NCBI GenBank assembly: GCA_016930475.1
Contig: JAFGGR010000130.1
Coordinates: forward strand, 1-8,019
Direction of reading: 5' to 3'
Source of the DNA: Clostridiales bacterium
Lineage (GTDB): Bacteria > Bacillota > Clostridia > Saccharofermentanales > Saccharofermentanaceae
Length of the DNA: 8,019 nucleotides
Of the stretch, positions 1 to 7,123 are shown in pieces (within the stretch, counting starts at the first letter, position 1; each line of letters starts with the position of its first letter). Position numbers and translations under genes: made by a program. The notes below the pieces were generated by a model. The model saw nothing but the letters and a program-made list of their open reading frames with translations. It did not search any database and had not been told where the DNA came from.

Positions 1-280
1 CATCCAGTAGAGCGACCAGGTCTCCCCGGGTCTCGCTCAGTCCTGCGAATAAGGCGGCTTCCTTGCCGAAATTCCTCGAAAAGGAGAGGTATCGCGCATC
101 CGAATCCCCGTCACAGATTTTCTTGAGCGCCGGAAGCGTCCCGTCCTTACTGCCGTCGTCGACAAAAATTAACTCGAATCGACACTCCGTGAGTTTCTTT
201 CTGACCTCGGTCAATGCCTCGTAAAGTAACGGCAGGGAGGACTCCTCGTTATAGCAAGGAACGACCAGACTGATCAGCAT
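1..280 (-). CDS. Family-2 glycosyltransferase, polyprenyl-phosphate type (DPM1/GtrB/CsbB-like), N-terminal part
   Basis: The minus strand encodes 93 codons before the window edge cuts the gene, so the C-terminal part is missing. The protein begins MLISLVVPCYNEE. It carries the hallmarks of a GT-A fold GT2 enzyme: VPCYNEE at residues 7-13, the nucleotide-binding FVDDGSKDGT at 39-48, and SRNFGKEAALFAG at 68-80, which is typical of the dolichol/undecaprenyl-phosphate sugar synthase branch. The last visible residue, D93, sits where the DADLQDPP metal-binding motif normally starts. Members of this branch move glucose, GlcNAc or mannose from a nucleotide sugar to a polyprenyl phosphate at the inner face of the membrane, and usually end in two membrane helices (here off-window). 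The start is supported by GGAGG at 289-293, eight bases upstream. It is divergent from yfhO, a known partner family. The sugar specificity cannot be told. Confidence 0.93.
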   Translation of the reverse strand, partial: MLISLVVPCYNEESSLPLLYEALTEVRKKLTECRFELIFVDDGSKDGTLPALKKICDGDSDARYLSFSRNFGKEAALFAGLSETRGDLVALLD

Positions 281-443
281 GATTTAAACCTCCGAATCGA
301 GCGGTAAACGGTTCTTGCCGAACCATCATGGAACGGTGAGATGTGGTCTCATATAGTATCAGTATACAACAGTGCGGGGGTTTTGTGGTATCATTCACTT
401 GTGCATGATCGCGTCGAGTCGACGTTTGAAAACAGGAGTTTTT
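281..443. promoter_or_regulatory. Divergent intergenic region between the GT2 gene and yfhO
   Basis: This 163-base gap must hold the start signals for two divergent genes. I see no pair of -35/-10 boxes with good spacing on either strand. The only -10-like strings lie near the centre: TATAGT at 352-357 and TATACA at 363-368 on the plus strand, and TATACT within the same stretch on the minus strand. None has a convincing -35. A short inverted repeat, GGTTC (310-314) and GAACC (320-324) with a 5-base loop, would fall in the 5' leader of the GT2 transcript. The promoter role is inferred from gene orientation only. Confidence 0.4.
434..438 (+). promoter_or_regulatory. Ribosome binding site that fixes the yfhO start
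   Basis: AGGAG lies five bases before the ATG at 444. The reading frame is open back to a GTG at 372, but no Shine-Dalgarno sequence precedes that codon. The 24 extra residues it would add are not hydrophobic or YfhO-like. The ATG at 444 is therefore the better start. Confidence 0.75.
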
Positions 444-3290
444 ATGATAGAAAAGAATAGTCTGAAGAAGACCTCACATCTGTCCGGTTTCAATTCGGCT
501 CCGATGATCGCCTTTATTTCGACACTGGGGATCCTTAGCGTCTTTTTTATTTTGACGGGTACCACCCCTTTCGGGCCGAATACGATCCTTACCTCCGACC
601 TGAGAATACAATATGCCCCGTTTTTGATCGGCTATAAGGAGCACTTGTTATCCGGTCAGATGCTTTCATACTCCTTCCTTCTGGGAATGGGCAAGAACAC
701 ATTGGGGCTTTTCGCATATTATCTTTCGAGCCCGTTTAATATATTGACCTTTCTGTTTCCCAAGGGGATGATCAGTCATGCCGTGGTTTTCCTGATCATG
801 TCGAAGTTATCGCTGGCCGCCGTTTTCGCGACTCTTTTCTTGCAGAAACGCTCCGGACAGAAGGATCGTATGTCTGCTCTTTTCGGCATATCATACGCAA
901 TGTCGTCGTATGCCATCCTATATATGATCAACATCATGTGGCTTGACGGGTTCATGTTGCTTCCGCTCCTGCTTGTTTTCATTGAGCATTATCTGGAAGA
1001 TGCCCGAAAATGGGGCCGATTAGTCGTGCTTCTGTTCGTGCTGTTTGTTTCGGGTTTCTACATTGCTTATATGGTCGGTATCTTCTCGTTTATTTACCTG
1101 GTGATTCGAGTCATCGAAAAGCACCGGCCGGAGACCGACAGCCGAAGCGTGATGCGACAGCTTTTCGGATATATCGGATGTGCCGTTCTTGCGACCGGTA
1201 TGTCGGCGATCATTTTACTGCCCGCAGGATTGGACACACTCGGAAATCCGGATTATCGGGCCGCGAATCTGACGTTATCGGGCCGTTTCGTCCTCACGGA
1301 TATCCTGGATCAACTCTTTTCGGGAACCTTCGACTCCTTGCATTCCAATAAACCGTTTATTTACTCCGGACTGGGGGTCACTTTCCTGATCATTCTTTTT
1401 TTCTTAAATCCGGGCATTGCGCGGCGAACGAAGATTATTTTCGGAGCGGTGCTGACCGGATTTCTCTTCAGTTTCCATTTGAATCTTCTGGACTACGTAT
1501 GGCATCTCTTTGACCTGCCGAACTGGTTCCAGTATCGAAACGCCTTTATACTGGTGCTGTTGCTGATCCTGTACGCCTATCTCTCCTATCTGAACAGAGC
1601 GTCGCTGACCCCGAAACACTGTATTCGAGCAGGGCTGATTCTTCTTTCTATAATGCTTTTTGTGCACGCGCTCGGTGATATGCGGACCGAAAGCCTTCGG
1701 CTTTACGTGAATTTGATTTTCGGTATCCTTTATTTCCTGCTTATACTGGGAATGACGATGCCGAAATGGCCGGAGGCGATTGCACGCCTTCGGCCATTGG
1801 CCGTTCCGGCACTGGTCGTGTTGGTATGTGTGGATATCGCGATCGCCAATCCGTTGATGGTGCGCTTCCGTTCTTTGGGAATCCAGACCATCGAGACGAC
1901 CCAGCTGTCAGAGGATATTCGGAATGCGGAAATACTCGTGGATCAGGCGCGGGACGGACAGGCGGTAAACGAGTCTTTCCGGAGGATCGAGATCGACGAC
2001 CAAATCAACAGCATTGAGGCTCCGAGCGGCGGCGCCGTTTTGGGCACGCGCACCATATCGAATTTCCAATCCGGGTCGAACAAGCAATTGCATCGCTTCC
2101 TCAAACAGTTCGGGTATGCGGTCAATTACAACTATTTCACGGCAAAGCACAGCTACACGTCTGTTGTAACCGATTCTTTTTTTGGAATCTCCAACGTGCT
2201 CTCCGAAAAAGACGATTGTTATGGACTGAAGCCCATATCGTCGGTAGGAGAGACACTTTATAAGACGCCCGAAGGGATCGTGAACGATTACGATTCCGAG
2301 TCGGACACAGAGAGCCGGAAGATCAGCTCCGAGATATTCCTTTTCAAAAATGAGTCCGTACTGCCGCTTATGTTTACGGTTCGACCGGACGCAGCCGCAT
2401 TTGACTTCTATTCCCTCGAAAAGGAGACGGAGGACAAGGATTATTTTCGCTTCCAGAATCAATGGCTCGCCTCGATTTTTGAATCGTTTGACCGGGGTGA
2501 CCCGATATTTTACCCGGCGGGTGAGGCGGAAATATCTGTCTTCAACGCCATTCAATCGAACGAATGGGAGGTCGAGCCGGATAAAGACGAGCGTACCGAT
2601 TGGGATACGCTCGGCGATGAACCGGTCGGCCATGTCGGGGATGGAATAACGCATTATTTTCAAATGAATCCGGACGCGAAAATAACTCTGGATTATAAGC
2701 TTGTCATCGAGTCAGAGGATCCGCTCTTTCTTTCCGTCCCGCATATCGGATGCGGATTTGAAGGACAGGTGCGACTCAACGACGAGACAATTCTGGTCCT
2801 GAATCGATCGCATTACACGATGATCTTATTCCTCGGCTGCTTCTCGCCGGGTGAGACCATCGATGTCAGCGTTGTTTTCGATCAAAAAGAAAGTGTCGTT
2901 TCCTTATTGGATACGGAGTTCTATTATTGTGACACACAGAAATTTACCGGGCTTCTGACCGAACAGGATCCCGCTGAGGGGATTTCCGGTTTAGCGGCAG
3001 AGGATGGGCGGGTATCGGCTTCCGTTACGCTTGATGAGGATCGACTTCTGTTGACGACCATACCGTATGAACGCGGCTGGACGCTCCGGGTGGATGGGGT
3101 CAAGACCGATATCCTCCCGTATCAGGACGCATTGATCAGTGTTCCGCTCAGTGCCGGGACTCACTCGGTCGAACTGGTGTTCCGTGCGCCGGGACTCGTC
3201 GCGGGCATCGTCATTTCATCGTTATCGCTCTGCGCTTTTGCCTTGCTTCAGATCATCGGGCGTAGGGGGTCCAAAAGGAAGAAGACATGA
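444..3290 (+). CDS. yfhO: YfhO family multi-pass membrane protein (GT-C-like envelope glycosyltransferase)
   Basis: The product is 948 residues from the ATG at 444. The first ~475 residues are dominated by hydrophobic segments (roughly a dozen membrane helices), beginning at about 21-37. YfhO-type motifs are visible: SDLRIQY at 51-57, the glycine-rich loop and YYLSSPFN around 81-99, MWLDG...LLP at 165-174, and SGFYIAYMVGIF at 203-214. The last helix of this block is about 453-473. A large, probably extracellular domain of about 440 residues follows, including TDSFFGISNV near 576-585 and the typical C-terminal IPYERGW...DG...AGTHSVEL block near 873-910. A final helix (917-939) and a basic tail RRGSKRKKT complete it. 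In Bacillus subtilis, YfhO acts with the glycosyltransferase CsbB in glycosylating lipoteichoic acid. The divergent GT2 gene suggests a similar pairing here, but acceptor and sugar are unknown. It overlaps birA by ATGA. Confidence 0.92.
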   Translation: MIEKNSLKKTSHLSGFNSAPMIAFISTLGILSVFFILTGTTPFGPNTILTSDLRIQYAPFLIGYKEHLLSGQMLSYSFLLGMGKNTLGLFAYYLSSPFNILTFLFPKGMISHAVVFLIMSKLSLAAVFATLFLQKRSGQKDRMSALFGISYAMSSYAILYMINIMWLDGFMLLPLLLVFIEHYLEDARKWGRLVVLLFVLFVSGFYIAYMVGIFSFIYLVIRVIEKHRPETDSRSVMRQLFGYIGCAVLATGMSAIILLPAGLDTLGNPDYRAANLTLSGRFVLTDILDQLFSGTFDSLHSNKPFIYSGLGVTFLIILFFLNPGIARRTKIIFGAVLTGFLFSFHLNLLDYVWHLFDLPNWFQYRNAFILVLLLILYAYLSYLNRASLTPKHCIRAGLILLSIMLFVHALGDMRTESLRLYVNLIFGILYFLLILGMTMPKWPEAIARLRPLAVPALVVLVCVDIAIANPLMVRFRSLGIQTIETTQLSEDIRNAEILVDQARDGQAVNESFRRIEIDDQINSIEAPSGGAVLGTRTISNFQSGSNKQLHRFLKQFGYAVNYNYFTAKHSYTSVVTDSFFGISNVLSEKDDCYGLKPISSVGETLYKTPEGIVNDYDSESDTESRKISSEIFLFKNESVLPLMFTVRPDAAAFDFYSLEKETEDKDYFRFQNQWLASIFESFDRGDPIFYPAGEAEISVFNAIQSNEWEVEPDKDERTDWDTLGDEPVGHVGDGITHYFQMNPDAKITLDYKLVIESEDPLFLSVPHIGCGFEGQVRLNDETILVLNRSHYTMILFLGCFSPGETIDVSVVFDQKESVVSLLDTEFYYCDTQKFTGLLTEQDPAEGISGLAAEDGRVSASVTLDEDRLLLTTIPYERGWTLRVDGVKTDILPYQDALISVPLSAGTHSVELVFRAPGLVAGIVISSLSLCAFALLQIIGRRGSKRKKT

Positions 3291-4282
3291 GCGGCTGGAA
3301 AGTGGATTTGATCCTTGCTTTGCGGGAGACCGGGGACGGCTATCTGAACGGGGCGGAGTTGGCCAAGCGATTTGGCTGCACCCGCTCGGCAATTTGGAAA
3401 AAGATGAGCGTTTTGCGCGACGAAGGCTATTCGATCGAAGCGATCCCCAACCGGGGGTATCGGCTCGGATCCGAGGCGGATCGTTTTCGCGCGAAGGTCT
3501 TGGAGTGCCTATCCGCAGACCCTTCTGTCGCGGGTTTTTTCACGGTTCATGTTGCGGATGTCACAGAATCGACCAATCGAAACGCGCGCGAGGCGGCGGA
3601 AGCGGGTGCGCCCGAAAACAGTGTCTTTGTTGGCTTGTATCAGCAAAGCGGCAGAGGTCGGAGGGGTCGTTCCTGGGTCTCCGCACCGGGCGAGGGATTG
3701 TGTTTTTCGATCCTGATCCGTCCACAGATATCCACGGAGAGATCCGGAATGCTTTCTCTCTTGTTTGGGCTTTGTGTTTACAAGGCGATCACCGCGCTCT
3801 ATCCGGTTCGAATCGGTATCAAGTGGCCGAATGATATCGTGGCTCTGATGAACGGCAAGAAACTCTGTGGTATATTATCAGAGACGAGTTTTGAGGAGGA
3901 TCGGCTTTCCTATGCCGTGATCGGTTGTGGAATCAACATACTGCAGAGTCGCTTTCCGGAGCCGTTGCGGGAGATCGCGACCTCATTACTCATGGAGGGT
4001 GTCCCGGACCCCTCCGCCCCGATTCTTCTGGCCGGCGTGCTGAAGGAGTTTTCAAGATCGTATTCGGCATTTGTATCCGACCCGGCCGGTTTTCTCGATG
4101 AGTACCGGAGAAATTGCGCGACCTTGGGAAGAGAAGTCATGATCGTCGGCGAAAATCAGCGCGTCGCCACGGCGATAAATGTTAGCGATCGGGGCGAATT
4201 GATGATTCGCTTCTCAGACGGAGCGGAGGCGCTCGTCAATGCGGGCGAGGTCAGCGTTCGCGGAATGGAAGGATACCTATAA
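3287..4282 (+). CDS. birA: Bifunctional biotin protein ligase / biotin operon repressor BirA
   Basis: This is a cytoplasmic enzyme of 331 residues, the usual length for the two-function type. It activates biotin with ATP to biotinyl-AMP and attaches it to carrier proteins such as the acetyl-CoA carboxylase biotin carrier. An N-terminal winged helix-turn-helix is visible (ELAKRFGCTRSAIWKKMSVLRDEGY, about 24-48, ending NRGYRL at 55-60), so it probably also represses biotin genes. The catalytic domain has TESTN at 93-97, QQSGRGRRGRSW at 119-130 (the biotinyl-AMP loop, very like Escherichia coli), KWPND at 179-183, KLCGILSE at 192-199 and GCGINI shortly after. A small C-terminal domain covers about 280-325. 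The ATG overlaps the yfhO stop (ATGA), and AGGAAG lies five bases upstream, so translational coupling is likely. I saw no classical BirA operator beside it. The enzyme itself is intact and ordinary; its place between envelope-sugar genes is the oddity. Confidence 0.96.
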   Translation: MSGWKVDLILALRETGDGYLNGAELAKRFGCTRSAIWKKMSVLRDEGYSIEAIPNRGYRLGSEADRFRAKVLECLSADPSVAGFFTVHVADVTESTNRNAREAAEAGAPENSVFVGLYQQSGRGRRGRSWVSAPGEGLCFSILIRPQISTERSGMLSLLFGLCVYKAITALYPVRIGIKWPNDIVALMNGKKLCGILSETSFEEDRLSYAVIGCGINILQSRFPEPLREIATSLLMEGVPDPSAPILLAGVLKEFSRSYSAFVSDPAGFLDEYRRNCATLGREVMIVGENQRVATAINVSDRGELMIRFSDGAEALVNAGEVSVRGMEGYL

Positions 4283-4292
4283 TGTGTTTTTG

Positions 4293-4298
4293 AGGAGG
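4293..4298 (+). promoter_or_regulatory. Strong ribosome binding site of pgcA
   Basis: AGGAGG ends eight bases before the ATG at 4307. It supports that codon over the in-frame ATG at 4319, which has no such sequence at proper distance. It lies within the 24-base gap after the birA stop. No terminator or promoter fits there, so pgcA is probably cotranscribed with birA. Confidence 0.75.
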
Positions 4299-4306
4299 AA
4301 TATTCG

Positions 4307-6094
4307 ATGGAACAGTATATGAAGCACTATGAACTGTGGTCCGGAGATCCTTATTTCGACGAGTTGACCCGTGCGGAACTTCTTGCGATCCGATCGAATC
4401 CCGGCGAAATCGAAGAACGGTTTTATCGGGAGTTGGAATTCGGCACAGGGGGCTTGCGCGGCATCATCGGCGCAGGAACGAATCGAATCAATCGCTACAC
4501 CGTCGCGAAAGCAACGGCGGCGCTTGCGCGATATGTCCGGAGCGCCGGCCCTGACGCCATGCAGCGCGGGGTCGTCATTTCCTATGACTCCAGGCATCGA
4601 TCGACCGAATTCGCGGAGGTCGCGGCCGGGACACTTGCCTCGGAGGGTGTCAGCGTCTTGCTGTTTGACTTGTTACGACCGGTCCCGCTTCTGTCCTTTG
4701 CGGTCCGCCATTACGGAGCGTATGCAGGCATTATGATCACGGCCAGTCATAACCCGCCGAAATACAACGGATATAAGGTTTACGGGGAGGACGGCGGACA
4801 AATGACGCCGGAGGCCGCTGATGAGATCATTAATCAAATGAATAATATCTGCGACATTCGTACGATTCGTCCGCTTTCCGTTGAAGAAGCACAGGCCGCC
4901 GGTAAACTGCGATACATCGGAGAGGAGCTCGATGAAGCCTATACCGAGATGTTGACCGAACTGGTCATCGACCGTCCATCCATCGAAAAGCACCGGAACA
5001 TGTCCATCGTGTATACACCGATCCACGGCTCCGGCAATCTGCCCGTTCGAAGGATCCTGTCGCGAGTCGGCTTTTCGAACGTTCACGTCGTTCCCGAACA
5101 GGAACTGCCGGACGGTAATTTCCCGACGGTTAATGTGCCCAATCCGGAGGATCCCAACGCGCTCAAGTTGGCGGTACAGCTCGCGGTTCGGGTCGAAGCG
5201 GATTTGGTCATCGGGACCGATCCGGACTGCGACCGGGTCGGAATCTCCGTGCGGGACAAGGGTACCGGGGAGTATAGAAGCCTGACCGGCAATCAGATCG
5301 GACTTTTGCTTCTCGATTACATTCTCGGTTACAAGAAGGAATCGGGCACTTTGCCCGAGCGGTCATTTGCGGTGACTTCCATCGTGTCCAGTCGGCTTGC
5401 CGGAGCGATTTGCGCGCACTACGGTGTTGAACTTCAAGAAACACTGACGGGATTCAAGTTCATCGGAGAACGCATTCGTATCGATGACGAAGAGGGAGAC
5501 AAGCACTTCCAGTTCGGATTTGAGGAGAGCTTCGGGTACTTGTCCGGATTGAGTGTTCGGGATAAGGATGCGGTCGTCGCCGTAATGCTGATCGCGGGCA
5601 TGGCCGCTCAATCCATGGAACGGGGCCAGACGCTCATTGAGCGACTCGAGGACCTTTTCGAGCGGTTTGGCTTCGGCGCGGAAGAATCGGTTTCATATAC
5701 CCTTGAGGGGAAAGAAGGCACAGAGAAGATCAAAGCGGCGATGGAGTCTCTTCGCGAGGAGGCCCGGTTGCTGGATGCCGAATCAGCCCGGAGCATTTTC
5801 GGGGATTATGGTGTGCATGCGATTCGGGACTATCAGCGTTCGCGGAGATATGAGTACGACGCGGATGCTCCGATCGAGACCGATATCGAATTGCCGGAAT
5901 CCGATGTTCTTTACTACGAGATGGGCGGAGAAAAGGGGTTGGACTGGGTTTGTGTGCGCCCTTCCGGGACAGAACCGAAACTGAAGGTGTATTTCGGGGT
6001 ATATGCCGATACGAGGACCGCTGCGGAGGATACGCTTCGTGGAATTAAGCGTTGCGTGACCCGTCGGGTCAGCGAGCGGCTGGGTATCGATTAG
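4307..6094 (+). CDS. pgcA: Phospho-sugar mutase (alpha-phosphoglucomutase / phosphomannomutase, PgcA-like)
   Basis: This 595-residue cytoplasmic enzyme of the alpha-D-phosphohexomutase family is close in length to Bacillus PgcA. It interconverts hexose-6-phosphate and hexose-1-phosphate, most likely glucose-6-P and glucose-1-P feeding UDP-glucose synthesis. The four family motifs are in order. FGTGGLRG is at 45-52. The phosphoserine loop TASHNPPKYNG is at 145-155, with Ser147 as the phosphate carrier. The magnesium loop DPDCDR is at 305-310. The sugar-binding GFEES is at 404-408, preceded by GFKFIGE. The phosphate-binding RPSGTEPK is at 551-558. No key residue is missing. The family cannot be split reliably into glucose- or mannose-specific members by eye, so a phosphomannomutase role remains possible. 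It is last in the yfhO-birA-pgcA cluster, where glucose-1-P would be the precursor for a sugar-lipid made by the neighbouring glycosyltransferase. It is followed by a convergent gene. Confidence 0.94.
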   Translation: MEQYMKHYELWSGDPYFDELTRAELLAIRSNPGEIEERFYRELEFGTGGLRGIIGAGTNRINRYTVAKATAALARYVRSAGPDAMQRGVVISYDSRHRSTEFAEVAAGTLASEGVSVLLFDLLRPVPLLSFAVRHYGAYAGIMITASHNPPKYNGYKVYGEDGGQMTPEAADEIINQMNNICDIRTIRPLSVEEAQAAGKLRYIGEELDEAYTEMLTELVIDRPSIEKHRNMSIVYTPIHGSGNLPVRRILSRVGFSNVHVVPEQELPDGNFPTVNVPNPEDPNALKLAVQLAVRVEADLVIGTDPDCDRVGISVRDKGTGEYRSLTGNQIGLLLLDYILGYKKESGTLPERSFAVTSIVSSRLAGAICAHYGVELQETLTGFKFIGERIRIDDEEGDKHFQFGFEESFGYLSGLSVRDKDAVVAVMLIAGMAAQSMERGQTLIERLEDLFERFGFGAEESVSYTLEGKEGTEKIKAAMESLREEARLLDAESARSIFGDYGVHAIRDYQRSRRYEYDADAPIETDIELPESDVLYYEMGGEKGLDWVCVRPSGTEPKLKVYFGVYADTRTAAEDTLRGIKRCVTRRVSERLGID

Positions 6095-6217
6095 CGGAGC
6101 GAAGATTTGGGATTGAGTACGGATTGCCCGATGGGTGATTGATGGTGCAGATAAAATAAATGCGGCGGATGGTCCGAACACCATCCGCCGCCTTCAAGTC
6201 ATAAGAGGAGCGGTTTT
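6095..6217. other. Convergent gap between pgcA and the phospholipase-like gene
   Basis: This gap of 123 bases separates two genes that point at each other. Its main content is the hairpin at 6162-6191, described separately. A weaker hairpin, ATTGCCC / GGGTGAT with a 3-base loop and two G-T wobbles (about 6122-6138), lies nearer the pgcA stop. It is not followed by a run of T, so it is not a convincing terminator. I see no small gene here. Confidence 0.5.
6151..6191 (-). terminator. Rho-independent terminator of the minus-strand phospholipase-like gene
   Basis: A 12-base-pair perfect stem, very GC-rich (GCGGCGGATGGT at 6162-6173 with its complement at 6180-6191), closes a 6-base loop. Read on the minus strand it is followed directly by ATTTATTTTAT, a T-rich tract. 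It starts 26 bases past the stop of the gene at 6218. On the plus strand the hairpin is followed by CTTCAAGTC, so it has no U tract for pgcA transcripts. It may still slow or protect those transcripts from the other side. Confidence 0.85.
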
Positions 6218-6868
6218 CTATGAGTTCTGGAGCGCCAGTGTATAGATCACACTGGTACAGCAGGCGATCGCCGTCCGGATATCCGTCAGGAAAGCCTCGA
6301 CGCGGTCATCGGAAGCGTTTTTCGAGTATAGGAAATCGCTGATGTGATGAAATTGCTTCTCGGCATATGAATCATGCCAACGTCGAAATTCCTCAAGGAG
6401 CATATCGGTGTTCGCGCTTTGCGCGGTCGGCGAGATATGATCGGGAACAAAACGGCAGAGCGCTTCGATCTCGCCGCGGTTCTCATAGAAAAAATCGCGC
6501 ATTTCATGTTCATAGTTGAGATGATGACGGGCTCCGTTGATGCCTTCTCCCTGATGCGCGACGCAAAAGAAATCGCAGAGGTAATGACAAACAATACCGA
6601 GCCGCAACGAAAAGATCGGTGAAATGAAAAGGGCATCGGAATTCTGGAGGGAATGCTTCCGGACCGTCGTATCCAACATCCCGCTCATAAAAGGCTGAGA
6701 ACGCACAGCAAAATGCGGGTGCGTCAAAGGTAACCAGCTGATATCGGGAAGCATGTTTCCGATGCTGTACCAAAAAGGGGAGATTCGAATTGCTTTCTTG
6801 TCGGGAAGGGATGAAAGAACATTCTCTCTGATCAGTGCGCCCATGTGGCGGTGAAGTTTAGTTACCAT
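6218..6868 (-). CDS. Zinc-dependent phospholipase C family protein, apparently without signal peptide
   Basis: The product has 216 residues. It resembles the zinc-dependent phospholipase C / S1-P1 nuclease-like all-helical family. Visible landmarks are FWYSIGNMLPDISW at 32-45, HPHF at 50-53, GIVCHYLCDFFCVAH at 91-105 and HHLNYEHEM at 115-123. The spacing H95-x3-D99-x5-H105, then H116-x3-E120, matches the order of zinc ligands in Bacillus cereus phospholipase C (H118, D122, H128, H142, E146). D42 and H52 could stand for its D55 and H69. Unlike that secreted enzyme, this protein starts MVTKLHRHMGALIREN with no hydrophobic signal sequence, so it is probably cytoplasmic and its substrate is unknown. 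The start at 6868 has GAGGA ten bases upstream; a later ATG at residue 9 has none. It appears to be a single-gene transcript with its own terminator. Confidence 0.83.
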   Translation of the reverse strand: MVTKLHRHMGALIRENVLSSLPDKKAIRISPFWYSIGNMLPDISWLPLTHPHFAVRSQPFMSGMLDTTVRKHSLQNSDALFISPIFSLRLGIVCHYLCDFFCVAHQGEGINGARHHLNYEHEMRDFFYENRGEIEALCRFVPDHISPTAQSANTDMLLEEFRRWHDSYAEKQFHHISDFLYSKNASDDRVEAFLTDIRTAIACCTSVIYTLALQNS

Positions 6869-6923
6869 GAATACATCGTCCTCATAATTGTTGGTGTCCG
6901 TCCTTAAATGTCAGCCCAGTGTC

Positions 6924-6951
6924 ATTATACTCCTCAAAACTCTAATGTATA
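6924..6951 (-). promoter_or_regulatory. Candidate sigma-A promoter for the phospholipase-like gene
   Basis: On the minus strand, a perfect -10 box TATAAT (6929 to 6924) lies 16 bases after TATACA (6951 to 6946), which matches four of six bases of the -35 consensus. Transcription would start near 6917, giving a leader of about 50 bases. The -10 is strong and the -35 weak. Confidence 0.45.
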
Positions 6952-6992
6952 TAGGGAAAAAGCCGAAAAAAGCCTAAAACTTTCATGGCATT

Positions 6993-7020
6993 TTGAACAT
7001 ATGATAATGTAAAATATAAA
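6993..7020 (+). promoter_or_regulatory. Candidate promoter for the VanW-family gene
   Basis: TTGAAC at 6993-6998 and TATAAA at 7015-7020 are separated by 16 bases. That matches four of six and five of six consensus bases. If used, transcription would begin near 7027 and leave an untranslated leader of about 120 bases. Other -10-like strings in this AT-rich stretch (GATAAT at 7003-7008, TACAAT at 7093-7098) lack a fitting -35, so the choice is tentative. Confidence 0.35.
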
Positions 7021-7058
7021 AAATTATTCCCAGGCACTTGAAAGATTCCTGCGTGTAT

Positions 7059-7079
7059 AGTACCTTCTTAAGTGGTACT
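7059..7079. repeat. Short inverted repeat in the leader of the VanW-family gene
   Basis: AGTACC (7059-7064) and GGTACT (7074-7079) can form a 6-base-pair stem around a 9-base loop containing the palindrome CTTAAG. No T tract follows, so it is not a terminator. It could be a protein-binding site or a leader hairpin. Confidence 0.35.
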
Positions 7080-7101
7080 GATTTTAGATTACTACAATTT
7101 G

Positions 7102-7123
7102 TTTACACGCAATATCGCGTAAA
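7102..7123. repeat. Inverted repeat just before the ribosome binding site of the VanW-family gene
   Basis: TTTACACG (7102-7109) and CGCGTAAA (7116-7123) pair over eight positions with one A-C mismatch, around the 6-base loop CAATAT. Two more pairs (7100-7101 with 7125-7126) form if A7124 is bulged. It ends about 11 bases before the Shine-Dalgarno at 7135. It could be an operator or an mRNA hairpin that affects translation; no known operator consensus was recognised. Confidence 0.45.

Noticed and set aside
372..443. GTG at 372 as the start of yfhO, giving 24 more residues
   Set aside because: No Shine-Dalgarno precedes it, the added residues do not look like a YfhO N-terminus, and AGGAG sits correctly before the ATG at 444.
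1908..2663. A 251-codon open frame on the minus strand inside yfhO
   Set aside because: It is antisense to a clearly coding, family-recognisable gene, shows no recognisable domain, and is arginine-rich as expected for a frame shadow.
3139..3834. A 231-codon plus-strand frame spanning the yfhO/birA junction
   Set aside because: It overlaps two well-supported genes in another frame, and its Arg/Ser/Gly-rich translation resembles no protein family.
4673..5086. Minus-strand open frames inside pgcA (also at 5783-6184)
   Set aside because: They are antisense to conserved catalytic motifs of the mutase and lack recognisable start signals or domains.
7038..7061. TTGAAA and TATAGT as a promoter for the VanW-family gene
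   Set aside because: The two boxes are only 12 bases apart, too close for a sigma-A promoter.
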